Positions 9,440 to 19,118 are shown, counted from the stretch's first letter. The stretch is 50,909 nucleotides of DNA from Paenibacillus sp. 1001270B_150601_E10 (GCF_015558675.1 NZ_JADMOL010000002.1:460138-511046), one strand, 5' to 3'. The notes: a model not told the origin generated them from the letters alone. Program-made: numbers and translations.

Positions 9440-10879
9440 ATGAACCATCCAGATGCATATCAAGGTAAACGAGTGGTTGTGCTAGGGTTAGCTCGAAGTG
9501 GATTTGATGTGGCAAAACGTTTTCATGAGCGTGGAGCTGAAGTGATCGTAAATGATAAAAAGGACCGTGAACAATGCCCCGAGGCTTCTGAATTAGAAGC
9601 TTTGGGCATTTGTGTTGTATTGGGGGGGCATCCGGATGACCTGATCACGCCAGATACAGCGCTTGTCGTCAAAAATCCAGGCATCCCCTACAGTGCGCCG
9701 CCAATTGTGGAGGCTCTTCGCTTAGGCATCGATGTCGTAACCGAAATCGAAGTAGGCTACCACTTGTGTAAAGCGCCAATCACAGGAATTACAGGAAGCA
9801 ACGGGAAGACCACGACGACGACATGGGTCGGTCAAATGCTGGAGGCGGCGGGTTTAGAGCCTATCGTGGCCGGGAACATCGGGACACCGTTTAACAGCGT
9901 GGCAGCAGAACTTTCAGAACATCAAAAGGTTGTCTTGGAGCTTAGCAGCTTCCAACTAAAAGGCACGCAGGCATTCAAGCCGCATGTGGCGTGCTTATTG
10001 AACATTGCAGAAACCCATCTTGATTACCACGGCTCGATGGAAGACTACATATCTTCGAAGGCGAAGCTGTTTGCCAATATGACAAAGGATGACATTGCGG
10101 TGTTCAATGCGGATGATGACGTATGCCGGCAATTGTCAGCAGAGGTTCATGCCAGCGTATGGTGGTTCTCGTCAAAGCAGGCTGTCGAAGTTGGCGCATA
10201 TCTTGAGCCTACGTTTGACCAAGCCGAGCAGGCTAATGCCTCTGGCAAGGATGCTGAGCCATATGTCATGTTCAAGGATGAAGCAGGACGGATACATCGT
10301 CTACTGTCTGTTCATGAGATTGGGCTGCCTGGCCGATTCAATGTGGATAACGCCCTTGCGGCCATCACGATTGCAGTAGCTTCTGGTGCTGAGCCAGAGC
10401 AGCTTGTACCAAGCTTAAAGTCGTTCAAGGGTGTGGAGCATCGCTTAGAATATGTGCGAAATTGGGAAGGCGTACGTTTCTTCAATAACTCGAAGGCGAC
10501 CAACACGATTGCAACCCAGATGGCCTTGGATGCCTTCCCAGGCAATATTATTTTGATCGCAGGCGGACTCGATCGCGGTCTTGATTTCAAGGAATTTGTT
10601 CCTTATTTCAAAGAACGTGTAAAAGGGCTCGTAGCCCTTGGCGAAACACGTCATATTCTGGAGAGCGTGGCGTTAGAAGCAGGTTTGAACCATGTGAAGA
10701 TCGTCGACAATGTAGATAATGCCGAACGTGCAATAGAAGAGGCCGTTCAAGAGGCTCGGCAGATGGCCGTGCCTGGAGATATCGTATTATTGTCTCCAGC
10801 ATGCGCAAGCTGGGATATGTTCCCTTCTTATGAGACTCGCGGACGCATTTTTAAAGAAGCGGTGCATAGTCTTAAGTAG
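9440..10879 (+). CDS. murD: UDP-MurNAc-L-alanine:D-glutamate ligase MurD
   Basis: A 479-residue cytoplasmic Mur ligase that adds D-glutamate to UDP-MurNAc-L-Ala. The N-terminal Rossmann-like domain begins VVVLGLARSGFDVAKRF. The ATP loop is GSNGKTTTTTW (K123). Later motifs are ELSSFQLKGT, FNNSKATN, AGGLDRG and the C-terminal LLSPACASWDMFPSYE(T)RG, all MurD-specific. The ATG lies 3 nt after mraY. A GTAGAGG/CCTCTAC hairpin (10876-10899) overlaps its end. Confidence 0.95.
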   Translation: MNHPDAYQGKRVVVLGLARSGFDVAKRFHERGAEVIVNDKKDREQCPEASELEALGICVVLGGHPDDLITPDTALVVKNPGIPYSAPPIVEALRLGIDVVTEIEVGYHLCKAPITGITGSNGKTTTTTWVGQMLEAAGLEPIVAGNIGTPFNSVAAELSEHQKVVLELSSFQLKGTQAFKPHVACLLNIAETHLDYHGSMEDYISSKAKLFANMTKDDIAVFNADDDVCRQLSAEVHASVWWFSSKQAVEVGAYLEPTFDQAEQANASGKDAEPYVMFKDEAGRIHRLLSVHEIGLPGRFNVDNALAAITIAVASGAEPEQLVPSLKSFKGVEHRLEYVRNWEGVRFFNNSKATNTIATQMALDAFPGNIILIAGGLDRGLDFKEFVPYFKERVKGLVALGETRHILESVALEAGLNHVKIVDNVDNAERAIEEAVQEARQMAVPGDIVLLSPACASWDMFPSYETRGRIFKEAVHSLK

Positions 10880-10921
10880 AGGGGTGTTCAAGCCTCTACA
10901 TTGTCAGACGAGGTGTACCGA

Positions 10922-12019
10922 ATGGTCAAAGCAAAAACTGCGCCCGATTTGTGGCTAATCGTTGCTGTCGTATCGCTGCTTGCGATCGGTATGGTTATGG
11001 TGTATAGTGCGGGAGCTGTACTCGCCTTTCGGGAGTACGGCGATTCCTTCTACTTTGTGAAGCGTCAGCTCCTATTTGCAGGACTTGGACTGATCGCGAT
11101 GTTCATCACGCTGAATGTAGACTATCACGTATGGAAGCGTTATGCTAAAATTGGGCTTGTTGTCTGCTTTGTCCTGTTAATTATCGTACTGATACCGGGC
11201 ATCGGTGTGGTGCGCGGCGGGGCAAGAAGCTGGCTAGGCATTGGATCGTTCGGTATCCAGCCTTCTGAGTTTATGAAGCTCGGCATGGTCATGTTCCTCT
11301 CGTACATGCTGTCGGAATCGAAGCATCCGATTACGAACTTTACGAAGGGGCTGCTGCCAGCACTTGGTGTGATGGGACTTGCTTTTGGACTGATTATGCT
11401 GCAGCCTGACTTGGGATCGGGCACGGTTATGATGGGAGCTTCGCTGCTCGTTATCTTTGTAGCTGGTGTTCGACTTAAGCATCTGGCTGGCCTCGGCATG
11501 ATTGGCGTTGTTGGACTTGTCGGACTTATTCTCGCTGCACCCTATAGGATGAAGCGGATTACCGGCTTTTTGGACCCTTGGCAGGATCCGCTTGGTACAG
11601 GCTATCAGATCATTCAGTCGCTGTATGCGATCGGTCCTGGGGGACTTACGGGACTAGGGCTTGGTGCCAGCCGGCAGAAGTACAGCTATGTCCCTGAGCC
11701 GCAGACGGACTTTATCTTCTCTATTCTGGCAGAGGAGCTTGGATTTATCGGTTGTGTTACCGTCATCCTATTGTTCCTGATTGTCGTGTGGAGAGGAATG
11801 AGAGCTGCGATTACCGCTCCAGATACGTTTGGAAGCTTGCTGGCTTCTGGTATCGTCGGGATTGTGGCTGTACAAGTCATCATTAACGTTGGAGTGGTCA
11901 TTGGCATGATGCCTGTCACCGGAATAACCCTGCCGCTTATCAGCTATGGAGGCTCATCTCTAACCTTGATGCTGACAGCTTTGGGCGTACTATTGAATAT
12001 ATCACGTTATGCGAGGTGA
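10922..12019 (+). CDS. spoVE: SEDS-family peptidoglycan polymerase, SpoVE/FtsW type
   Basis: About 365 residues with roughly ten membrane segments. It carries the SEDS signatures [36 protein letters not shown] and [20 protein letters not shown] proteins polymerise glycan strands from lipid II with a cognate class B PBP. In this slot (murD to murG) B. subtilis has spoVE, the partner of SpoVD. The FtsW function cannot be told apart by sequence alone and could be served here too. I chose the ATG at 10922 because GAGGTG sits 6 nt upstream; a TTG at 10901 would add 7 residues, but its upstream purine run is inside a hairpin. The stop overlaps the murG leader. Confidence 0.9.
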   Translation: MVKAKTAPDLWLIVAVVSLLAIGMVMVYSAGAVLAFREYGDSFYFVKRQLLFAGLGLIAMFITLNVDYHVWKRYAKIGLVVCFVLLIIVLIPGIGVVRGGARSWLGIGSFGIQPSEFMKLGMVMFLSYMLSESKHPITNFTKGLLPALGVMGLAFGLIMLQPDLGSGTVMMGASLLVIFVAGVRLKHLAGLGMIGVVGLVGLILAAPYRMKRITGFLDPWQDPLGTGYQIIQSLYAIGPGGLTGLGLGASRQKYSYVPEPQTDFIFSILAEELGFIGCVTVILLFLIVVWRGMRAAITAPDTFGSLLASGIVGIVAVQVIINVGVVIGMMPVTGITLPLISYGGSSLTLMLTALGVLLNISRYAR

Positions 12020-12024
12020 AGAGA

Positions 12025-13108
12025 ATGCGCGTCGTGCTAAGCGGAGGCGGTACAGGAGGTCATATTTATCCTGCACTGGCTATCGCACGGGAGTGCAAGA
12101 AGAGCGATCCCAGCAGCGCTTTTTTATATATCGGAACAGAGAAGGGGCTAGAGAGCAAGCTGGTTCGAGAAGAAGGGCTACCTTTCGAGTCTATTGAAAT
12201 TACGGGCTTTCGCCGCAAGCTATCTTTTGAAAATGTAAAGACCGTCATGCGCTTCCTGCGCGGGGTAAGCCGTCAAGCCAGATATCGTCATCGGCACAGG
12301 CGGCTATGTATGCGGACCTGTCGTTTATGCGGCTGCAAAGCTTGGTATTCCAACGATCATTCATGAGCAGAATGCGATCCCAGGCTTAACGAATAAGTTT
12401 TTAAGCCGATATGTAAGTACTGTTGCACTTAGCTTCGAGGAATCCAAGCCGTACTTCTCGCAAGCGAAGCATGTGCTGTTTACAGGCAACCCTCGCGCTA
12501 CCTCTGTCGTAGAGGCGAATCGAGAGCGAGGCTATGCTTCACTTGGGCTTCCTCAGGATTGCCCGCTTGTGCTCGTAGTTGGCGGAAGCCGAGGAGCGAA
12601 GGTGGTCAACGAAGCGATGATTGGCATGGTGCCATTTCTCAAAAAGCTGCCTGACGTGCACTTTGTGTATATAACGGGTCAGCAGTATTATGAAAATACG
12701 AGAAAGGCCGTTTTGCAATCGAACTCAGGTCTTCGCAATCATCTTCATGTTCTGCCTTATGTAAACAATATGCCAGAGGTGCTGGCTGCAACAACGGTTG
12801 CCGTCAGCCGTGCGGGAGCTTCCTCCCTTGCAGAGTTGACAGCGCTCGGCATTCCTTCGATCCTTATTCCGTCACCGAATGTGACGAATAATCATCAGGA
12901 GGCCAATGCAAGATCGCTAGAGCAGGCTGGGGCTGCGGTTATGCTTCTTGAGAGCAGGCTTACTGCTGAGAAGCTTTTTCATGAAATCGAACAATTGATG
13001 CTCCATGATGATAAGCGCAAGAAGATGAGCGGGAACGCCAAAGCTTGCGGACAACCAGATTCTGCGATGCGCATTGTAGCGGAGATGAAGAGACTAACGG
13101 GCGAGTAA
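12025..13108 (+). pseudogene. murG: UDP-GlcNAc:lipid I N-acetylglucosaminyltransferase MurG, disrupted by an internal deletion
   Basis: MurG adds GlcNAc to lipid I on the inner membrane face to give lipid II. The ATG at 12025 (after GAGGTGAAG) opens [19 protein letters not shown], and the frame is normal to [15 protein letters not shown] (about 12270). It then shifts: [23 protein letters not shown] reads in another frame from 12275 and runs through [19 protein letters not shown] and SRAGASSLAEL to the stop at 13108. Compared from memory with B. subtilis MurG, 10 residues are expected between GV and KPD but only 7 nt remain, so about 23 nt are missing, exactly matching the frame change. The first frame stops at 12366. 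MurG is normally essential, so this needs raw-read checking. A terminator follows the stop. Confidence 0.94.
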
Positions 13109-13132
13109 AACTTGCCCGTTTTGCTTTGTTTT
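13096..13132 (+). terminator. Rho-independent terminator at the murG 3' end
   Basis: AACGGGCGAGT (13096-13106), loop AAA, ACTTGCCCGTT (13110-13120), followed by a T-rich run. The stem overlaps the murG stop codon. It splits the dcw cluster so that murB and murA need their own promoter or readthrough. Confidence 0.8.
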
Positions 13133-13185
13133 CGTTAACATTTAGCCGATATATATAGCAATAGCAATCGATGATGGGCGGGTGT

Positions 13186-13245
13186 CACACAACGTGCCGC
13201 GTTGTCATAAGATACCCTATAATCGTGACTGTCACCCTATAGAAC
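13186..13245 (+). promoter_or_regulatory. Candidate promoter/operator region upstream of murB
   Basis: The 220-nt gap holds an inverted repeat ACAACG-N5-CGTTGT (13189-13205), a TATAAT box (13218-13223) and the direct repeat ACCCTATA at 13214-13221 and 13234-13241, spaced 20 bp (two helical turns). No convincing -35 lies 17 bp upstream of TATAAT, as the inverted repeat occupies that place. This fits an activator-dependent or repressible promoter, by inference. Confidence 0.4.
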
Positions 13246-13329
13246 TGACAGACAGCCTAGACGAATGGTCATATGCCTTGCACTGGACTGGATAGGCAGC
13301 TTTTTGAAGAAGTAAAAGGAGGTCATCCT

Positions 13330-14238
13330 ATGCTTCAGCGGTTTGCTGCACAATATGAAGAGCTACGATTAGGACGTTATGAGTGGAATGTGCCGCTCTC
13401 AAAGTACACGACATGGAAGATAGGCGGGCCTGCGGAACTGTTCGTTGAGCCGCGGGGAAAAGAGGCTCTCGCTCAAACGATCAAGCTTCTTTATGAGTAT
13501 CGTCTTCCATGGCTGTGTATGGGGAGAGGCTCAAACATACTCGTGATGGATAAAGGGGTCCGAGGCGTAGTGATTCATTTGGCTGAAGGGTTGGATTACG
13601 CCTGCAGGGAGGGGGATTCCCTTGTTGCAGGCGGCGCCTATTCATTCATCAAGCTAGCTGTACTAGCAGGCAAAGAAGGCTTGACTGGTCTTGAATTTGC
13701 TGGCGGCATTCCTGGAACGGTCGGCGGGGCCGTATACATGAATGCGGGAGCACACGGGTCAGATGTGTCACGCATATTTGAATCAGCTGATATTGTACTG
13801 GATACAGGGGAATTGGTGACTTATCGCGTGGATGATATGCAATATGCGTACCGTCATTCCGTTTTGCACGGCCGATTAGGCATTGTTGCAGAAGCGAGGT
13901 TCCGTTTGGAGCATGGAGATCGCAAAGAGATTGCCGCTGTACTCGCTTCCTACAAAGAAAGACGATTGCGCACACAGCCTTTTTCTTCTGCTTGTGCAGG
14001 AAGTGTGTTTCGCAACCCTCCTGGAGATTATTCCGCTCGCTTGATTGAAGAAGCGGGCCTGAAAGGAATGAGAGCAGGCAGGGCCGAAGTTTCCACGCAG
14101 CACGCCAATTTCATCGTAAACACCGGGCAAGCAACAGCGCATGATGTGCTCACCCTTATGAAGCGCATTCAAGAGAGAATAAAGACGACCTACGGCATAG
14201 AGCTGATACCTGAAGTGATGGTGGTGGGTGAGCGGTAA
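13330..14238 (+). CDS. murB: UDP-N-acetylenolpyruvoylglucosamine reductase MurB
   Basis: An FAD-dependent cytoplasmic reductase of 302 residues. It turns UDP-GlcNAc-enolpyruvate into UDP-MurNAc using NADPH. FAD-domain motifs are WKIGGPAELF, GRGSNILV, GLEFAGGIPGTVGGAVYMNAGAHG and the catalytic-region sequence SACAGSVFRNP, followed by LIEEAGLKG and HANFIVN. I chose the ATG at 13330 because AAAGGAGG sits 7 nt upstream; an in-frame ATG at 13273 would add 19 unconserved residues. It is followed by murA, so both enzymes of UDP-MurNAc formation are paired. Confidence 0.95.
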   Translation: MLQRFAAQYEELRLGRYEWNVPLSKYTTWKIGGPAELFVEPRGKEALAQTIKLLYEYRLPWLCMGRGSNILVMDKGVRGVVIHLAEGLDYACREGDSLVAGGAYSFIKLAVLAGKEGLTGLEFAGGIPGTVGGAVYMNAGAHGSDVSRIFESADIVLDTGELVTYRVDDMQYAYRHSVLHGRLGIVAEARFRLEHGDRKEIAAVLASYKERRLRTQPFSSACAGSVFRNPPGDYSARLIEEAGLKGMRAGRAEVSTQHANFIVNTGQATAHDVLTLMKRIQERIKTTYGIELIPEVMVVGER

Positions 14239-14254
14239 TCTCGGAGGTGATACA

Positions 14255-15538
14255 TTGGATAAATTGGTGATTGAAGGTGGAAAGCCTCTTTCGGGAACCA
14301 TACGGATCCATGGAGCAAAAAATGCCGCTCTGCCAATCATGGCGGCTGCCATCCTAGCGGATGGGGCAGTGCAGCTTCACAATGTACCTCATTTATTGGA
14401 TATCGAGGTCATGTTGGACATCTTAAGAGGTCTTGGGTGCCGAGCGACACATGACGGGAATACCGTCGTGCTGGACAGTTCAGGACTTCGGACATCGCAT
14501 ATCCCGGAGGATTTGATGCGTCAGATGCGGTCTTCGATCTTCTTAATGGGGCCTCTTCTCGCGAAATACCACGAAGTGCATATTTATCAGCCGGGAGGCT
14601 GCGCAATCGGTGAGCGCAAGATTGATTTGCATCTTCGAGGCCTGCAAGCTTTGGGAGCGGAGATTGAGTATGCAGGCAGCCAATTGACCTGCAAGACAAA
14701 GCGTCTTGTCGGAGCGGACATCCATCTTGACTTCCCAAGCGTTGGGGCGACGGAAAATATTATGATGGCGGCCGTGCTGGCAGAGGGGATAACGGTCCTA
14801 ACCAATGCCGCGCGCGAGCCGGAGATTATCGACTTGCAGAACTTCCTTAATCAAATGGGAGCTAATGTAAGCGGAGCTGGTAGCGATACGATTACGATTC
14901 ATGGTGTGAAGGCCCTGCATGGGACAAAATATGAGATTATTCCGGATCGAATTGTCGCAGGCACCTTCATGATCGCAGCTGCGGCCACAAGAGGAGCTGT
15001 CACGCTTACGAATGCCTATTCCGAGCATCTTACCTCGCTCATTCACATTCTGCGCCGTGCTGGGGTGCAGATCGCTACCAGTAATGGTATAATTAACGTG
15101 ACCAGCTTTGGAAGACCGAAAGCCGTTGAGCGGGTAGTGACTTCTCCTTATCCGGCTTTTCCGACGGATCTTCAATCTCAGCTTATGGTTCTTCTCGCTC
15201 TTTCGGATGGCGTAAGCGTGATGAAAGAGACGATATTCGAAGGACGATTTAAGCATGTGGATGAGCTGGGGCGTATGGGTGCAGACATTCGAGTCGATCT
15301 AAGCAGTGCTTATGTGCGAGGTGTGAACCAGCTGTATGGCACCACCGTTGAGGCAACCGACCTGCGCGCTGGAGCGGCGCTTGTGATAGCGGGCTTGGCA
15401 GCGGATGGACACACGGTTGTTGAGAAAGTTCATCATATTGATCGCGGCTATGACGGAATAGAGCATATGTTTACACGACTAGGGGCTCGTATAAAGCGTA
15501 ACACTGCTGTGCCTAAGCTTGATTTGGCGAATGGGTAG
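14255..15538 (+). CDS. murA: UDP-N-acetylglucosamine 1-carboxyvinyltransferase MurA
   Basis: A 427-residue enolpyruvyl transferase, the first committed enzyme of peptidoglycan synthesis and the fosfomycin target. It begins DKLVIEGGKPLSGTIRIHGAKNAALP. The active-site loop PGGCAIGERKIDLH retains the catalytic cysteine, so the protein should be fosfomycin-sensitive by that criterion. The TTG at 14255 is chosen because GGAGGTGAT lies just upstream and the family starts here; a GTG at 14228 overlaps murB. Having murA inside the dcw cluster next to murB differs from B. subtilis. Confidence 0.95.
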   Translation: MDKLVIEGGKPLSGTIRIHGAKNAALPIMAAAILADGAVQLHNVPHLLDIEVMLDILRGLGCRATHDGNTVVLDSSGLRTSHIPEDLMRQMRSSIFLMGPLLAKYHEVHIYQPGGCAIGERKIDLHLRGLQALGAEIEYAGSQLTCKTKRLVGADIHLDFPSVGATENIMMAAVLAEGITVLTNAAREPEIIDLQNFLNQMGANVSGAGSDTITIHGVKALHGTKYEIIPDRIVAGTFMIAAAATRGAVTLTNAYSEHLTSLIHILRRAGVQIATSNGIINVTSFGRPKAVERVVTSPYPAFPTDLQSQLMVLLALSDGVSVMKETIFEGRFKHVDELGRMGADIRVDLSSAYVRGVNQLYGTTVEATDLRAGAALVIAGLAADGHTVVEKVHHIDRGYDGIEHMFTRLGARIKRNTAVPKLDLANG

Positions 15539-15618
15539 CATCGAGTCCTCCATAGAGATAGTTTATGGAATGGTGAGCAAGGTATGAATAGATGGAACAG
15601 ATGTCATCATTGATCCGT

Positions 15619-15636
15619 CCCCTCCAAGCGGAGGGG
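15619..15636 (+). other. GC-rich hairpin between murA and divIB
   Basis: CCCCTCC (15619-15625), loop AAGC, GGAGGGG (15630-15636), with no U-tract. A perfect 7-bp stem here suggests that this stretch is untranslated leader and supports the later divIB start. Confidence 0.4.
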
Positions 15637-15681
15637 ATTAGGCATATCATTAATCCTCGAAAAGGGAAGGGATGGGAGCGA

Positions 15682-16440
15682 TTGCAAGTTAGAGCGATAC
15701 CAACGCTGCCTACACAACCGCCCAAGAAGCGCAAAAGTAAACGAGTGATATGGATTATCGTTTTGTTATGTCTCGTATTGCTTGGCGTATTGTTCTTTCG
15801 TTCTCCGATCAGCAAGATCACAGATCTTCGATTTATTGGGAACACCATGGCAAGTGAGAAGCAGCTAAGCGAAGCGAGCGGACTAACCACGGGATCTCCA
15901 TACTTCTTCTCTCAGGAGGAGGTTGCTGGAGCGATTCAGGCTAAGTATCCATTTATCCAATCGGTGCAGATGGAAAAGCATTTTCCAGGCAAGGTCACGA
16001 TATATGTGAAGGAATTTGGGACAGTAGCGTACGAGCTTCAGACGGATGGACAAGTTCTGGCATGTCTTGAAAATGGCTCAACTGTTATTCTTAAGCAGGA
16101 AAAGCAGCTTGTATTGGAGAAACCTTTATTAACAAACTGGACAGACGCGAATGCAGAAGCCGTGAAGAAGCAGCTTTCTGTTGCATTGGCTTCCATTCCT
16201 GAGGGCCTGTTGGCCGACATCTCCGAGATTAAGTATGATCCATCCGATTCGTTTAACGATCGTGTGAAGATCTATACGAGATCCGGCTTTGAAGTGATTA
16301 CGACAGTCTCCTTGCTGCCTGATAAGATTGCTTATTTGAGCGGAATTGTGGAGACACAGGAACCAGGTCGAATTACGATGCTTCAAGCAGACTCTTATAT
16401 CTCTTATACGAACCTGCTAAAGGAAAATGACGGGGAATGA
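15682..16440 (+). CDS. divIB: Cell division protein DivIB/FtsQ
   Basis: A bitopic division protein of about 252 residues. It has a short basic cytoplasmic tail (PPKKRKSKR), one membrane segment (IIVLLCLVLLGVLFF) and an extracytoplasmic POTRA domain beginning ITDLRFIGNTMASEKQL, with the beta domain after it (FPGKVTIYVKEF). DivIB stabilises FtsL/DivIC at the septum. I prefer the TTG at 15682 (GGGATGGGAG upstream), which gives the N-terminal length usual for Paenibacillus proteins. An in-frame ATG at 15592 would add 30 residues read through a perfect hairpin. The DUF881 genes and sbp that follow divIB in B. subtilis are absent. Confidence 0.88.
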   Translation: MQVRAIPTLPTQPPKKRKSKRVIWIIVLLCLVLLGVLFFRSPISKITDLRFIGNTMASEKQLSEASGLTTGSPYFFSQEEVAGAIQAKYPFIQSVQMEKHFPGKVTIYVKEFGTVAYELQTDGQVLACLENGSTVILKQEKQLVLEKPLLTNWTDANAEAVKKQLSVALASIPEGLLADISEIKYDPSDSFNDRVKIYTRSGFEVITTVSLLPDKIAYLSGIVETQEPGRITMLQADSYISYTNLLKENDGE

Positions 16441-16560
16441 GGGGAAAAAAACTCTACTCATTATACGTAAAAAATGCTAGAATAAGTTTTATGGTATTTC
16501 AAGTCATAACCTACTAAATCTTGCATTTTCACCACCAATCATGTCGAATGTTAGCTATTG

Positions 16561-16589
16561 TTGACATGAAACAAAATTATTTGTAAAAA
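16561..16589 (+). promoter_or_regulatory. Candidate SigA promoter for ftsA-ftsZ
   Basis: TTGACA (16561-16566), 17-nt spacer, TAAAAA (16584-16589, 4 of 6 matches to TATAAT), in the 240-nt gap before ftsA. The consensus -35 and ideal spacing support it; the -10 is weak. Confidence 0.5.
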
Positions 16590-16680
16590 AAAGAGGGAAT
16601 GACTCAGCTTTGTTGAATACATACAGAGGAATCCGGGGATACACATACCAATTTATTAGATATATGGGAGGTGCCACGGC

Positions 16681-17925
16681 TTGAGCAGCAATGACATCAT
16701 TGTGAGTTTGGACATCGGTACATCCAAAGTGCGCGCTATAATCGGCGAGATTAACAACGGGACACTGCAAATTATCGGCGTTGGATCTGCTGAATCAGAA
16801 GGTATTCGCAAAGGTGCGATTGTAGATATTGACCAAACTGTGCAGTCTATTCGTAATGCCGTAGAGCATGCAGAACGCATGGTTGGTATTGAAATATCAG
16901 AAGTCTATGTGGGTATTACAGGTAATCATATCGGGTTGCAATCCTCTCACGGGGTTGTAGCCGTTTCTAATGAAGATCGTGAGATTGGTGAAGAAGATAT
17001 TGTAAGAGTTTTGAAGGCAGCTGAAGTGATCGCACTTCCACCTGAACGTGAGATCATCGACGTGGTAGCCAAGCAATACGTAGTAGACGGGCTTCATGAT
17101 ATCCATGATCCTCGCGGCATGATTGGCGTACGCTTGGAAGTTGATGCGACTATCGTTACTGGTGCGAAGACGGGTATTCATAATCTGTTGAGATGTGTTG
17201 AAAAGGCAGGCCTCTATGTGAAGAATCTTATCCTTATTCCGATGGCTAGCGGTCAACTGGCTCTTTCGAAGGATGAGAAGATGGTAGGTTCTGTACTTGT
17301 TGATATCGGTGCAGGTGCAACGACAATCTCTGTCTTCCAAGATGGCACACTTGCAGCGACTTCAACGCTTCCAATTGGCGGCGACTTTGTTACGAATGAC
17401 ATCGCTTATGGTCTTAGAACGATGTCAGATCAAGCAGAGAAGATTAAGTTGAAGTTCGGCTGTGCATGGATCGACGATGCTGCTGAGGATGTTGTGTTTA
17501 AGGTTACACGCATTGGCAGCAATGTAGAGAAGGAATTCAATCAGCTGTTCCTTGCGAATATTATTGAACCTCGTGTTCAAGAAATCTTCCATCTGGTTAA
17601 AAATGAGGTGAAGCGTCTTGGCTTCACTGAGCTTCCTGGTGGTTATATATTGTCAGGTGGCACAGTTTCTATGCCAGGCGTTCTGAATGCTGCGCAAGCG
17701 GAGCTTCAGACCTCCGTTCGAATCGCGGTACCTGATTTTATCGGCGTTCGCGACCCAGGCTTTGTCAGTGGGGTTGGCGTGCTGCATCACGTTCTACGTT
17801 CTGTACGCCCCCGTGGAGGTTCTAGCAATAAGAAATCCGCGCCACGTAAGGCAGCTCCTGTGGAGACTACGACCAAGCCAGGCTTCATAGAAAAAATCAA
17901 GAATATGTTTAGTGAATTTATTTAA
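16681..17925 (+). CDS. ftsA: Cell division protein FtsA
   Basis: A 414-residue actin-like ATPase that tethers FtsZ filaments to the membrane. It begins IIVSLDIGTSKVRAIIGE (phosphate-1 loop). VDIGAGATTISVFQDG is phosphate 2, and GYILSGGTVSMPGV is the adenosine motif. The C-terminus PGFIEKIKNMFSEFI is the amphipathic membrane-targeting helix. The TTG start follows GGGAGGTG. It is followed 56 nt later by ftsZ. Confidence 0.96.
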   Translation: MSSNDIIVSLDIGTSKVRAIIGEINNGTLQIIGVGSAESEGIRKGAIVDIDQTVQSIRNAVEHAERMVGIEISEVYVGITGNHIGLQSSHGVVAVSNEDREIGEEDIVRVLKAAEVIALPPEREIIDVVAKQYVVDGLHDIHDPRGMIGVRLEVDATIVTGAKTGIHNLLRCVEKAGLYVKNLILIPMASGQLALSKDEKMVGSVLVDIGAGATTISVFQDGTLAATSTLPIGGDFVTNDIAYGLRTMSDQAEKIKLKFGCAWIDDAAEDVVFKVTRIGSNVEKEFNQLFLANIIEPRVQEIFHLVKNEVKRLGFTELPGGYILSGGTVSMPGVLNAAQAELQTSVRIAVPDFIGVRDPGFVSGVGVLHHVLRSVRPRGGSSNKKSAPRKAAPVETTTKPGFIEKIKNMFSEFI

Positions 17926-17981
17926 AATGGACAAATTGACCTCATGCCATCCATGCACAATGAAGGGGAGATGGAGTACTC

Positions 17982-19118
17982 ATGTTGGAATTCGAATTCG
18001 AAATGGAATCATTAGCCCAAATTAAAGTAATCGGCGTAGGTGGCGGCGGAAGCAATGCTGTTAACCGTATGATCGATAATGGCGTTCAGGGCGTTGACTT
18101 TATTACCGTTAATACGGATGCTCAAGCACTTCATTTTGCGAAGTCTGAGCACAAGCTTCAAATTGGTGAAAAGCTAACTCGCGGGTTGGGTGCTGGTGCA
18201 AACCCGGAGGTAGGTAAAAAAGCGGCTGAAGAATCACGTGACCTCATCATGAGCACGCTGAAGGGCGCGGACATGGTCTTTGTTACCGCAGGTATGGGAG
18301 GCGGTACTGGAACAGGTGCTGCTCCAGTTATTGCCGAGATCGCTCGCGAATGCGGGGCTTTGACCGTGGGTGTTGTAACACGTCCATTCACCTTTGAAGG
18401 ACGCAAGCGCTCAAGCCACGCTGAGCAAGGAATTGAAGCACTTAAAGAAAAAGTGGATACACTCATTGTAATCCCAAATGATCGTTTGCTTGAGATCGTA
18501 GACAAGAAGACGCCAATGCTTGAAGCATTCCGCGAAGCAGACAACGTTCTTCGTCAAGCGGTTCAAGGCATCTCTGACTTGATCGCTGTACCAGGTCTCA
18601 TCAACCTTGACTTCGCGGACGTGAAGACGATCATGACAGAGCGCGGCTCTGCCCTTATGGGTATTGGTATCGCAAATGGCGAGAACCGTGCAGCGGAAGC
18701 GGCTCGCAAAGCGATTATGAGTCCGTTGCTTGAGACTTCAATCGATGGCGCTCGCGGTGTCATCATGAATATCACGGGTGGAACGAATCTATCCTTGTAC
18801 GAAGTCAACGAGGCAGCAGAGATTGTTACCGAAGCTTCTGATCCAGAAGTGAACATGATCTTCGGTGCGATCATTGAGGAAAACATGAAGGACGATATCA
18901 AAGTAACGGTTATCGCAACAGGCTTTGAGAACAAGCCTATGCCTTCGATGAACCCAATGCGTCGCCCATCTGCGGCAGCCACTTCTGCACCAGAGACAAA
19001 CGACATGCGCAGCAGCAATACATCCACACTTCGTCCGTTTGGCAACCAGCCTTCTTCGGATCAGTTGGATATTCCGACATTCTTGCGCAATCGTCCTCGC
19101 AATCATTCTAACGATTGA
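17982..19118 (+). CDS. ftsZ: Cell division GTPase FtsZ
   Basis: A 378-residue tubulin homologue that forms the Z-ring. It shows the nucleotide loop [12 protein letters not shown], the tubulin signature GGGTGTG (residues 106-112), the T5/T6 region [15 protein letters not shown], and the T7 catalytic region [12 protein letters not shown] variable linker (about 318-362) precedes the C-terminal peptide [11 protein letters not shown], which binds FtsA, SepF and other partners. It closes the dcw cluster before a strong terminator. Confidence 0.97.
   Translation: MLEFEFEMESLAQIKVIGVGGGGSNAVNRMIDNGVQGVDFITVNTDAQALHFAKSEHKLQIGEKLTRGLGAGANPEVGKKAAEESRDLIMSTLKGADMVFVTAGMGGGTGTGAAPVIAEIARECGALTVGVVTRPFTFEGRKRSSHAEQGIEALKEKVDTLIVIPNDRLLEIVDKKTPMLEAFREADNVLRQAVQGISDLIAVPGLINLDFADVKTIMTERGSALMGIGIANGENRAAEAARKAIMSPLLETSIDGARGVIMNITGGTNLSLYEVNEAAEIVTEASDPEVNMIFGAIIEENMKDDIKVTVIATGFENKPMPSMNPMRRPSAAATSAPETNDMRSSNTSTLRPFGNQPSSDQLDIPTFLRNRPRNHSND

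Noticed and set aside
10876-10899. Terminator between murD and spoVE
   Set aside because: The GTAGAGG/CCTCTAC stem is short and lacks a U-tract; it is more likely incidental or a minor RNA structure.
12025-13108. Two separate genes in place of murG
   Set aside because: The halves are the N- and C-terminal domains of one protein, the second half lacks its own start and RBS near the break, and the missing bases fit a single deletion.
16543-16549. SigH-type -10 (GTCGAAT) before ftsA
   Set aside because: No AGGA-type -35 element lies at the required distance.
18158-19045. - strand open frames under ftsZ
   Set aside because: They are antisense shadows; low-complexity Ser/Ala/Ile translations typical of reversed conserved genes.
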